Part shown: positions 1-5,091 of the stretch, piece after piece
Position numbering within the stretch: the first letter of the stretch is position 1
Layout of the letters: every line of letters starts with the position of its first letter
From: an uncultured beta proteobacterium
GTDB lineage: Bacteria > Pseudomonadota > Gammaproteobacteria > Burkholderiales > Burkholderiaceae_C
DNA length: 5,091 nt
Direction of reading: 5' to 3'
Assembly: GCA_903927495.1 (NCBI GenBank)
Contig: CAIYNH010000475.1
Span: 1 to 5,091, forward strand
Program-made: the position numbers and the translations under genes
Notes under the pieces: model-generated
The model's input: only the letters and a program-made list of their open reading frames with translations
Told to the model about the DNA's origin: nothing
Database searches by the model: none

Positions 1-467
1 AGCACCAGCGTGTTGAGCGCCTCCAGCCCAAGGTAACCGCGCGCCAGGTGGTCCATGACGCGCCCAGGTGTGCCCACCACGATGTGCGCGCCATTCTCCA
101 GGCTGGCCCGCTGACCGCGCAAAGCCACACCGCCGCACAGGGTGACTACCTTGATGTTGTCCATGGCACGCGCCAGGCGGCGAATCTCCACCGTTACCTG
201 ATCAGCCAATTCGCGGGTGGGACACAACACCAGAGCTTGCACGGCAAAGCGGCGCGGGTTCAGGCGATCAAGCAGCGCCAGGCCAAAAGCGGCGGTTTTC
301 CCGCTACCGGTTTGTGCTTGGGCAATCAGGTCCTTTCCGGCCAGTGCCGTGGGCAGACTGGCGGCCTGAATCGGTGTCATCACCAAGTAGCCGAGTTGTT
401 GCAAATTCTCCAGCGTGGCGGGGTTGAGCCCCAAACTGTCAAAAGCCAAAATTGTGGAGTTTGTCAT
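1..467 (-). CDS. dbpA: ATP-dependent RNA helicase DbpA, N-terminal part (3' end outside window)
   Basis: DEAD-box helicase of the DbpA type. In E. coli this protein acts in 50S ribosomal subunit assembly and is targeted to 23S rRNA by a C-terminal RNA-binding domain. Reading the minus strand from the ATG at 467-465 gives 155 open codons to the window edge. Visible family motifs: Q motif with G26-Y27 and T31-P32-I33-Q34; Walker A AQTGSGKT (51-58); motif Ia PTRELADQ (83-90); a GG pair (112-113); motif Ib TPGR (133-136). The window ends where the DEAD box should follow, after LNTLVL. The string ALVLCPTRELADQV and the region around LTLCGG match my memory of E. coli DbpA closely, which favours DbpA over RhlE or SrmB. 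The C-terminal RNA-binding domain, which would settle it, is not visible. No clear Shine-Dalgarno precedes the ATG. gshA lies 84 bp upstream on the same strand, too far to assume translational coupling. Confidence 0.9.
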   Translation of the reverse strand, partial: MTNSTILAFDSLGLNPATLENLQQLGYLVMTPIQAASLPTALAGKDLIAQAQTGSGKTAAFGLALLDRLNPRRFAVQALVLCPTRELADQVTVEIRRLARAMDNIKVVTLCGGVALRGQRASLENGAHIVVGTPGRVMDHLARGYLGLEALNTLV

Positions 468-486
468 GGTTAAATTTCACTATATT

Positions 487-530
487 TTTAGTAGCTAACT
501 ACGCTTACTGAGTAAGCATTAGAGGCATAA
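487..530. repeat. Palindromic intergenic repeat-like element between gshA and dbpA
   Basis: Two adjacent dyads fill this short gap. The first is GTAG-CTAA-CTAC (491-502). The second is GCTTAC-TGA-GTAAGC (503-517), which can also be read as a 15-bp near-perfect palindrome. They are followed by ATTAGAGGC (518-526). The whole resembles a REP-like element that I remember as abundant between genes in Comamonadaceae (TAGCTGCTAGCGCTTAT, a turn, then ATAAGCGCTAGAGGC); this comparison is from memory only. The copy would be diverged. On the minus strand, in which both flanking genes are transcribed, the hairpins are followed by A-rich rather than T-rich sequence, so this is not a standard intrinsic terminator of gshA. 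It might still fold in the gshA-dbpA transcript and affect processing. Confidence 0.5.
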
Positions 531-551
531 ATTCGAATACCTAATTGGACT

Positions 552-2114
552 TCAAGCGTAGTACCCTGCGACAAAATCTTTAAAGCCTCCCGGTGGCTCG
601 GCATCTTGCCGTTGCTGGGCCAGCAACGATGCCTGCACGCTGGACTTGAACTTGGCCTGGGTCTCGGCATCAAGGGCACTGGCTTGCAGGCTCTGAGTGT
701 GGATTTTGGCCATGGCCATGGAGAAGTTGAAAAAACCGCCGTGGCTGCGGATGGCATCCAACACTTGCGCTGACGGTGTGCTCTCGGGGTGATCAATGCG
801 TTCGCGCAATTTTTGCATGGCGATGCTGTAGCGCTGCCCCCCATGCGCCGCATCAAACAGGTTTGCGATCGGTGCCATATCGTCAAACAGTTCATGTGCC
901 AACGCACGCAGGGGCTGTTCGCTGTTGTGCACCAACAGGTGCAGGTCGGGCTGACGACCACGGGTGACCACCCGGTGTTTGTTCTCGTCGTTTTCGCTTT
1001 GCTCACGGCTGGTAATGGGCGGACTGCTGCGAAACAGGCACATCAGCAGCAGCACATCGGCAAACAGACTTTGTTCCGGTGCAATGCCAATGTCAATAAA
1101 CGGATTCAGATCAAAGAGTCGCATCTCGATGTATTGCACACCATAGGTTTGCAGGGCTTTGGCCGGGCGCTCACCTTTTAAACCGATTCGTTTGGGGCGA
1201 ATGGGGGCATAAAACTCGCTCTCGGTTTGCAGCAGGCAATCATTCAACTGCTTCCAGTGATCCCCGTCGCGAACACCCAGTTCAGCGTAATACGGGTCGG
1301 GTGTGCGAATCGCAGCCTCCAACCCTTGCGCGTACTCGTCCAACGAATTAAAGCTGATATTGAGCTTGTCCTGGGCTCGGTTCTGGTAACCCAGGTCACT
1401 CATGCGCAAACTCGTGGCATATGGCCCGTGCAGGGTGCCAGGCACCAACTCTGCCAAGTCCGATGGATGGCCCTGCAAAAAAGAGCGACACAGCGCAGGC
1501 GAGGCACCAAACAGGTAGGGTACGAGCCAACCAAAACGCAGGAAGTTGCGAATCAGCCCGAAGTAGCGTTGGTTCACATAATCTTGCAGACTTCCCTCGC
1601 TGGGACAGCCCTGACGCAGCGCCAGCCAGAAATCCTGGGGCAACGACCAGTTGTAGTGCGCCCCGGCAATGGTTTGCATGGCGCGGCCATAGCGCAGACC
1701 CAGGCCCTCACGGTAAACCATTTTGAAACGTGCATCGTTGGTTTTGCCGTAGTCGGCAATGGCAATATCCTGATCGCCGCCCAACCCGCAGGGCATCGAG
1801 CCTGCCCACAAAAACTCACCCTGAAGTTGCTGCGCACTGTAGCGATGAATGTCTTTCAGGAACGTCAGGGGAAAGGCCGGATCTTGCGAAGGTGGCGTGA
1901 TGAATTCGAGCAGCGCCTCTGCGTAGTCTGTGGTGATCCACGGATGCGTCAACTTGGCACCCAGCGCTAGCGGGTGTGGGGTTTTGGCCAACTCCCCTGC
2001 TCGGTCAACCCGCAGGCATTCGCGCTCAAAGCCCCGCGTGATGGCGCGCAGCACCTGCACCTGGGCGGGTGCCGTAAACAGGTTGATTTCATTGCAGCAA
2101 GTAAATTTCAGCAT
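552..2114 (-). CDS. gshA: Glutamate-cysteine ligase (gamma-glutamylcysteine synthetase), E. coli type
   Basis: Catalyses ATP-dependent joining of L-glutamate to L-cysteine, the first and rate-limiting step of glutathione synthesis in the cytosol. The 520-residue product is almost the same length as E. coli GshA (518) and aligns along its whole length. Metal- and nucleotide-site residues of the E. coli enzyme are conserved with an offset of about three: E30 and E32 in FERE, D63 in ITTD, E70 in ALLEF, H153 in GAHY and E330 in YIEMR. Substrate-pocket counterparts Y134-R135 (VYREG), R237 and Y243 (YATSLRMSDLGY) are also present, as are YLFGASPALC and RPKR. The ATG at 2114-2112 puts the conserved core at the expected distance, and no better start is visible. 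There is no strong Shine-Dalgarno. A TTGACA lies just upstream on the same strand, but no -10 is correctly spaced from it. The gene diverges from amn and precedes dbpA. An intact active enzyme is expected. Confidence 0.96.
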   Translation of the reverse strand: MLKFTCCNEINLFTAPAQVQVLRAITRGFERECLRVDRAGELAKTPHPLALGAKLTHPWITTDYAEALLEFITPPSQDPAFPLTFLKDIHRYSAQQLQGEFLWAGSMPCGLGGDQDIAIADYGKTNDARFKMVYREGLGLRYGRAMQTIAGAHYNWSLPQDFWLALRQGCPSEGSLQDYVNQRYFGLIRNFLRFGWLVPYLFGASPALCRSFLQGHPSDLAELVPGTLHGPYATSLRMSDLGYQNRAQDKLNISFNSLDEYAQGLEAAIRTPDPYYAELGVRDGDHWKQLNDCLLQTESEFYAPIRPKRIGLKGERPAKALQTYGVQYIEMRLFDLNPFIDIGIAPEQSLFADVLLLMCLFRSSPPITSREQSENDENKHRVVTRGRQPDLHLLVHNSEQPLRALAHELFDDMAPIANLFDAAHGGQRYSIAMQKLRERIDHPESTPSAQVLDAIRSHGGFFNFSMAMAKIHTQSLQASALDAETQAKFKSSVQASLLAQQRQDAEPPGGFKDFVAGYYA

Positions 2115-2149
2115 GATTAATCGGTATTCTTGTCAATTGAGGCAGCAGT

Positions 2150-2278
2150 ATGGCAGCTTTGCAAAGCATGGTGGCACATAGCGCTATTCAAAGTGACATC
2201 GGTTTCTATGCGGCACAGTTGTTGACGTTGGCCAGCCAAGGCTTGCACAGGTCAAGTTCATCAGGGATTTTCGATTGA
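2150..2278 (+). CDS. Candidate small protein, 42 aa, unknown function
   Basis: An ATG at 2150 opens a 42-codon frame ending in TGA at 2276-2278. It is preceded by GAGG (2139-2142) seven bases upstream, the best Shine-Dalgarno ahead of any ORF start in this window; the four recognised genes have weak or absent ones. The predicted peptide has a mostly apolar, helix-prone middle (GFYAAQLLTLASQGL, about residues 18-32) and a serine-rich tail (RSSSSG). It is too short and polar at the ends for a clear membrane protein or signal peptide. About half of third codon positions are G or C, lower than expected for a strong gene here. It starts 35 bp from the divergent gshA start, so its promoter would lie inside gshA. 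I do not recognise it. It could be a real small gene, the remnant of a longer one, or a chance frame. Confidence 0.3.
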   Translation: MAALQSMVAHSAIQSDIGFYAAQLLTLASQGLHRSSSSGIFD

Positions 2279-2305
2279 TTGCTCCCACTTTCAAATGTGC
2301 TTCAT

Positions 2306-2357
2306 ATTTGATAGCTATCAGTGTAATTAAGGCTTGCGTTTTACGGGAATTTTGATT
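2306..2357. repeat. TAGCTA-centred intergenic element
   Basis: Contains the perfect 12-bp palindrome TGATAGCTATCA (2309-2320). It is preceded by TCAAAT (2291-2296), which is inverted as ATTTGA (2306-2311). An AT-rich stretch with GGCTTGCG follows. The core and its setting in an AT-rich gap resemble intergenic repeats that I recall from Comamonadaceae genomes, and the same TAGCTA hexamer occurs in the other two gaps of this window. The borders are approximate. Family membership is from memory, not from a comparison. Confidence 0.35.
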
Positions 2358-2379
2358 GTGATTTTTGGAACTTTAGATT
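2352..2379 (+). promoter_or_regulatory. Weak candidate sigma-70 promoter for amn
   Basis: TTGATT (2352-2357) and TAGATT (2374-2379) are separated by 16 bp, each matching the consensus -35 or -10 box at four of six positions. Initiation would leave a leader of roughly 105 bases before the amn ATG. The surrounding sequence is AT-rich and such matches occur by chance, so this is only the best pair I could find. TTGTCA (2452-2457) is a better -35 by itself but has no -10 at the right distance. Confidence 0.2.
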
Positions 2380-2491
2380 GGGCTGTCGTAGTCATTGAAG
2401 TCACAGTCATCGGTGGCTAAACCCTAACCACATCAGTTTGAATCGCACCCGTTGTCATAAGCATGCCATGCAAGCATGAAACAATACCAAC

Positions 2492-3985
2492 ATGTCCTAT
2501 TTACCAGCTTTCATTGCGCCATCGCGCTTCACCGATCCGGCACTGGCACTGGCGCAAGCCCAGTTAATTTACGACAACAGCATTGCCCACCTGCGCACCG
2601 CCATGCAGCGCTATGTGGCGGGTGAAGATTTGCCCGGCCATGTGCGGGCCTGCTACCCGTTTGTGCGGGTGCAAACCGACACCGTAGCGCGGCAAAACTC
2701 CGACAGTGCAGCGCGCCTGAGCTATGGTTTTGTGGCGGGCCCGGGGCGTTTTGAGACCACCTTGACCCGACCCGACCTGTACGCCAAATATTACCTTGAG
2801 CAATTCACGCTGCTGCTGGACAACCATGCGGTCGATCTCGAAGTGGGCACCAGCAACCAGCCCATCCCGGTGCATTTTTCATTTGCTGACAACGAGCACA
2901 TTGAGGGCAACCTGAGCCCCGAGCGTCGTCAGTTGATGCGTGATGTATTTGACCTGCCCGACCTCACCGCCATGGACGATGGTATTGCCAACGGCACCTT
3001 TGTGCCACACCGAGGCGAGGCGCAACCACTGTCACTATTTACTGCACCACGGGTAGACTACTCGCTGCAGCGCCTGCGCCACTACACCGGCACTGCGCCC
3101 GAGCATTTTCAAAACTTTGTATTGTTTACAAATTACCAGTTCTACATTGACGAGTTTATGCGTCTGGGGCATGAGGCAATGGCATACCCTGCTAGCGAAT
3201 ATGTAGCATTTGTGGAGCCAGGCAATGTAATCACGCGGCGTGCCGGAAGCCCTGCCTTGGCCGGCGACGAACACGTGAAGGTGCCACCTCGCCTTCCGCA
3301 AATGCCGGCCTACCACTTGGTGCGCTCCGATGGCAGCGGCATCAGCATGGTGAATATTGGTGTGGGCCCGGCCAACGCCAAAACCATCACCGACCACATT
3401 GCGGTGTTGCGCCCACACGCCTGGATCATGCTTGGTCACTGCGCCGGTTTGCGCAACACCCAACAACTCGGAGACTATGTGCTGGCGCATGGCTACGTGC
3501 GTGAAGACCATGTGCTCGACGAAGAATTGCCACTGTGGGTACCGATTCCGGCACTGGCAGAAATCCAGGTCGCTCTGGAATCTGCCGTGTCTGAGGTCAC
3601 GCAACTCAAAGGCCCGGAACTAAAAAGCATCATGCGCACCGGCACTGTAGCATCTACCGACAACCGCAACTGGGAACTGTTGCCTGACAACGGACCGCAA
3701 CGCCGCTTCAGCCAAAGCCGCGCAGTCGCACTGGACATGGAAAGCGCCACCATTGCTGCCAACGGTTTCAGGTTCCGGGTGCCCTACGGCACACTCTTGT
3801 GCGTCAGTGACAAACCCCTGCACGGTGAGATCAAACTGCCCGGTATGGCCAACCACTTTTACCGCGAGCGGGTTGATCAGCATCTGCGCATTGGCATGCG
3901 CGCGCTGGAGTTGCTGCGCGAACAAGGCGTAAATCAGTTGCACAGTCGCAAACTGCGCAGCTTTGCAGAGGTTGCTTTTCAGTAA
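2492..3985 (+). CDS. amn: AMP nucleosidase
   Basis: Hydrolyses AMP to adenine and ribose 5-phosphate, controlling the AMP pool and feeding purine salvage in the cytosol. The product is 497 residues; E. coli Amn is 484. The N-terminal AMP-nucleosidase-specific domain shows YYLEQFTLLLDNHAVDLEVG (100-119) and then PIPVHFSF (124-131). The C-terminal half is the nucleoside-phosphorylase-like catalytic fold: VNIGVGPANAKTITDHI (287-303), MLGHCAGLR (313-321), ALDMESATIAANG (413-425) with the purine/ribose-binding DMES, and CVSDKPLHGEIKLPG (437-451), where D440 is the likely catalytic Asp. The ATG at 2492 is the only sensible start: the in-frame ATG at 2468 reaches a stop after three codons. No clear Shine-Dalgarno precedes it. 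The gene diverges from gshA, and the ATPase gene starts 71 bp after its stop. It appears intact. Confidence 0.96.
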   Translation: MSYLPAFIAPSRFTDPALALAQAQLIYDNSIAHLRTAMQRYVAGEDLPGHVRACYPFVRVQTDTVARQNSDSAARLSYGFVAGPGRFETTLTRPDLYAKYYLEQFTLLLDNHAVDLEVGTSNQPIPVHFSFADNEHIEGNLSPERRQLMRDVFDLPDLTAMDDGIANGTFVPHRGEAQPLSLFTAPRVDYSLQRLRHYTGTAPEHFQNFVLFTNYQFYIDEFMRLGHEAMAYPASEYVAFVEPGNVITRRAGSPALAGDEHVKVPPRLPQMPAYHLVRSDGSGISMVNIGVGPANAKTITDHIAVLRPHAWIMLGHCAGLRNTQQLGDYVLAHGYVREDHVLDEELPLWVPIPALAEIQVALESAVSEVTQLKGPELKSIMRTGTVASTDNRNWELLPDNGPQRRFSQSRAVALDMESATIAANGFRFRVPYGTLLCVSDKPLHGEIKLPGMANHFYRERVDQHLRIGMRALELLREQGVNQLHSRKLRSFAEVAFQ

Positions 3986-4002
3986 AAACTGCGTAAATTG
4001 GA

Positions 4003-4011
4003 TGGTATATT
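4003..4011 (+). promoter_or_regulatory. Extended -10 promoter element for the ATPase gene
   Basis: TGG-TATATT fits the extended -10 pattern TGnTATAAT with one mismatch in the hexamer. It lies 18 bp past the amn stop and 45 bp before the ATPase ATG. No good -35 is seen 15-19 bp upstream, which extended -10 promoters can tolerate. Transcription would begin near 4018, inside the adjoining 26-bp palindrome, giving a leader of about 40 bases. This suggests the ATPase gene can be transcribed independently of amn. Confidence 0.4.
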
Positions 4012-4036
4012 TTAATAAAGTCGCGACTTTATTAAA
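4011..4036. promoter_or_regulatory. Perfect 26-bp palindrome, candidate operator
   Basis: The half-site TTTAATAAAGTCG is followed without any spacer by its exact reverse complement, giving 13 matched pairs with the centre between 4023 and 4024 in GTCGCGAC. The symmetry stops abruptly at both ends. It touches the last base of the extended -10 element and ends 20 bases before the ATPase ATG, which is the position of a repressor operator. The arms are AT-rich around a GC core. As RNA it would have to open a loop of about four bases. No T-run follows the stem, so it is less convincing as an intrinsic terminator for amn, though that is not excluded. The ATPase itself has a winged-helix-like segment, so autoregulation is possible but unproven. 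Confidence 0.6.
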
Positions 4037-4056
4037 TAGCTATATGAAATAGTCGA

Positions 4057-5091
4057 ATGAAACGCTATGTAGAAGCCCAAGTTCGCCAAGACCTTCTAAA
4101 AAAATTGGTGGTACTCACCGGCCCGCGCCAAGTAGGAAAAACCACACTGAGCCGTCAATTAGTCAATGAGCAAAGCGGCACCCAATACCTGAACTTTGAT
4201 GTGGCGGCACACCGAACGGTCATTCTTGCGCAAAGCTGGCGCACCAGCGCGCCGCTGTTGGTGCTTGATGAAATTCACAAAATGCGCGATTGGAAAGCCT
4301 GGCTCAAAGGGGTTGTTGATGGTCGTGGGCCAGATCAAGCCATACTGGTCACAGGAGGTGCGTGCATGGATACCTTCCGGCAAAGTGGTGAGTCCTTGGC
4401 GGGGCGCTATTTCAGATTGCGTTTGCATCCTTTGTCGGTCCGTGAATGGTGTGATGTCACCCAAAGCGCACCCCAGGCTGCACTCACGCATCTGCTTGAG
4501 CGCGGAGGCTTCCCAGAGCCTGCTTTGGCCGCGACGACTGACGATGCCCAGCGCTGGCGCAATGATTACTTTGCCGGTCTGGTGCGCGAGGATGTGCTGG
4601 AGTTTTCGCGCCTGCAAGAGGTCAACGCCATGCGCCTCTTTGCCGAGATGCTGCGCGCGCGTGTGGGCTCACCGCTGTCGTTGGCATCATTGGCGCGTGA
4701 CTTGAACCTGTCATCTGTGACCTTGGGCAAATACCTGGACATCCTGGAGGCCCTATTCATTGTGTTTGTGGTGCGCCCGTGGCACCGCAACATTGTGCGT
4801 GCCGCCTTGCGAGCGCCCAAGGTCTATTTTTTCGATACTGGTTTGGTACTGGGCGACGACGGTGTGCGATTTGAAAATCTGGTGGCCTGCCACCTGCTCA
4901 AACAAGTTCAATGGCAGCAAGACACACGCGGTCAAGCGGTAGATTTGCATTACATCCGCACCAAGGACGAAGCTGAAGTGGACTTTTGTCTTAGTGAGGG
5001 CGACACGCTCACCCACTTGGTGGAGTGCAAGTTGTCAGATGCCAAGCCCCACCGGGCGCTGCTGCGTTTCGCCGAGCAATGGCCGCAAGCG
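4057..5091 (+). CDS. AAA_14/DUF4143-type P-loop ATPase, 3' end outside window
   Basis: Archaeal/bacterial-type ATPase of the AAA_14 plus DUF4143 architecture; the cellular role of this family is generally unknown. 345 codons are visible, and these proteins are usually about 380-400 residues, so roughly the last 10% is missing. The N-terminus MKRYVEAQV is typical. Walker A is GPRQVGKTT (22-30), Walker B with the following residues is LLVLDEIHKM (67-76), then W79 and LAGRYFRLRLHPLS (114-127). GGFPEP (150-155) and a winged-helix-like segment (about 193-245, with SLASLARDLNLSSVTLGKYL) follow. KVYFFDTGL (255-263) leads into a PD-(D/E)XK-like C-terminal domain: FENLVA with E273, EVDF with D309, and ECK (323-325). 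Sensor-1 reads TGGA rather than the usual TGSA. The ATG at 4057 is the only start, since an in-frame TGA lies at 4045-4047. It lacks a Shine-Dalgarno and follows a palindrome and extended -10. Family certainty is high; function is unassigned. Confidence 0.88.
   Translation, partial: MKRYVEAQVRQDLLKKLVVLTGPRQVGKTTLSRQLVNEQSGTQYLNFDVAAHRTVILAQSWRTSAPLLVLDEIHKMRDWKAWLKGVVDGRGPDQAILVTGGACMDTFRQSGESLAGRYFRLRLHPLSVREWCDVTQSAPQAALTHLLERGGFPEPALAATTDDAQRWRNDYFAGLVREDVLEFSRLQEVNAMRLFAEMLRARVGSPLSLASLARDLNLSSVTLGKYLDILEALFIVFVVRPWHRNIVRAALRAPKVYFFDTGLVLGDDGVRFENLVACHLLKQVQWQQDTRGQAVDLHYIRTKDEAEVDFCLSEGDTLTHLVECKLSDAKPHRALLRFAEQWPQA
4353..4368 (+). promoter_or_regulatory. Internal Shine-Dalgarno and in-frame ATG within the ATPase gene
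   Basis: AGGAGG (4353-4358) is followed after seven bases by ATG (4366-4368), which is codon 104 of the ATPase in the same frame. It is the strongest ribosome-binding match in the window, while the gene's own start has none. Initiation here would make a shorter protein that lacks Walker A and Walker B but keeps the winged-helix-like and nuclease-like parts. The bases also encode T99-G100-G101, so the match could be a by-product of the protein sequence. Confidence 0.35.

Larger units (their letters stand above)
2115..2491. promoter_or_regulatory. Divergent intergenic region between gshA and amn
   Basis: The 377 bp between the two oppositely oriented starts must carry the promoters of gshA (minus) and amn (plus) unless these are read from farther away. 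Visible content: a candidate 42-codon ORF (2150-2278); a 12-bp palindrome GCTTTGCAAAGC (2156-2167); a small inverted repeat TTGGC-CA-GCCAA (2228-2239); a TAGCTA element (from about 2306); a cluster of GTCA words (2392-2409); and GCATG repeated near the amn start (2461-2478). The part after 2280 is clearly more AT-rich than the flanking genes. I see no convincing consensus sigma-70 promoter for gshA. Confidence 0.6.

Noticed and set aside
48..473. A 141-codon plus-strand frame over the dbpA 5' end
   Set aside because: The opposite strand carries unmistakable DEAD-box motifs; this frame is their shadow.
503..517. GCTTAC/GTAAGC hairpin as the gshA terminator
   Set aside because: The strand being transcribed shows A-rich, not U-rich, sequence after the hairpins; a repeat element explains it better.
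1227..1970. A 247-codon open frame on the plus strand inside gshA
   Set aside because: It is fully antisense to a clearly conserved enzyme, has no recognisable domains and reads as low-complexity Q/R/V-rich sequence typical of antisense shadows.
2131..2136. Minus-strand TTGACA as the -35 box of gshA
   Set aside because: The -10 position at normal spacing would fall on the gshA start codon and reads TGCTGA, so it is not a usable promoter for this start.
2327..2410. A 27-codon, lysine-rich minus-strand frame in the gshA-amn gap
   Set aside because: No well-placed Shine-Dalgarno, overlaps the repeat-like element, and is short enough to be chance in AT-rich DNA.
3035..3604. A 189-codon open frame on the minus strand inside amn
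   Set aside because: Antisense to the conserved catalytic half of AMP nucleosidase, with no family resemblance and no ribosome binding site.
4159..4617. A 152-codon minus-strand frame inside the ATPase gene
   Set aside because: Overlaps Walker B and downstream conserved motifs of the plus-strand ATPase; no independent support.

Overview
The window looks like chromosomal DNA of a betaproteobacterium, most likely a Comamonadaceae member (Rhodoferax/Polaromonas/Acidovorax type). This rests on the mix of housekeeping genes, their codon use, and the short TAGCTA-centred intergenic elements, which resemble intergenic repeats I remember from that family. The assignment is inference and no search was run. 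There are no RNA genes, CRISPR arrays or insertion sequences.

Layout. Positions 1-467, minus strand: 5' part of dbpA, a DEAD-box RNA helicase whose 3' end lies outside the window. Positions 468-551: an 84-bp gap with a palindromic repeat-like element. Positions 552-2114, minus strand: complete gshA, an E. coli-type glutamate-cysteine ligase. Positions 2115-2491: a 377-bp divergent intergenic region. It holds one candidate small ORF (42 codons) with a good ribosome binding site, a second TAGCTA element and presumably the divergent promoters. Positions 2492-3985, plus strand: complete amn, AMP nucleosidase. Positions 3986-4056: a 71-bp gap with a perfect 26-bp palindrome directly behind an extended -10 promoter element. 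Positions 4057-5091, plus strand: first 345 codons of an AAA_14/DUF4143-type ATPase that runs off the right edge.

The three left-hand genes are ordinary housekeeping functions: rRNA/ribosome maturation, the first step of glutathione synthesis, and AMP salvage/energy balance. They are not an obvious functional cluster; gshA and dbpA share an orientation only. The accessory-looking part is the right edge. There a P-loop ATPase with a C-terminal nuclease-like domain sits behind a palindromic candidate operator. It has no visible Shine-Dalgarno at its own start, but carries a near-perfect internal one in front of an in-frame ATG.
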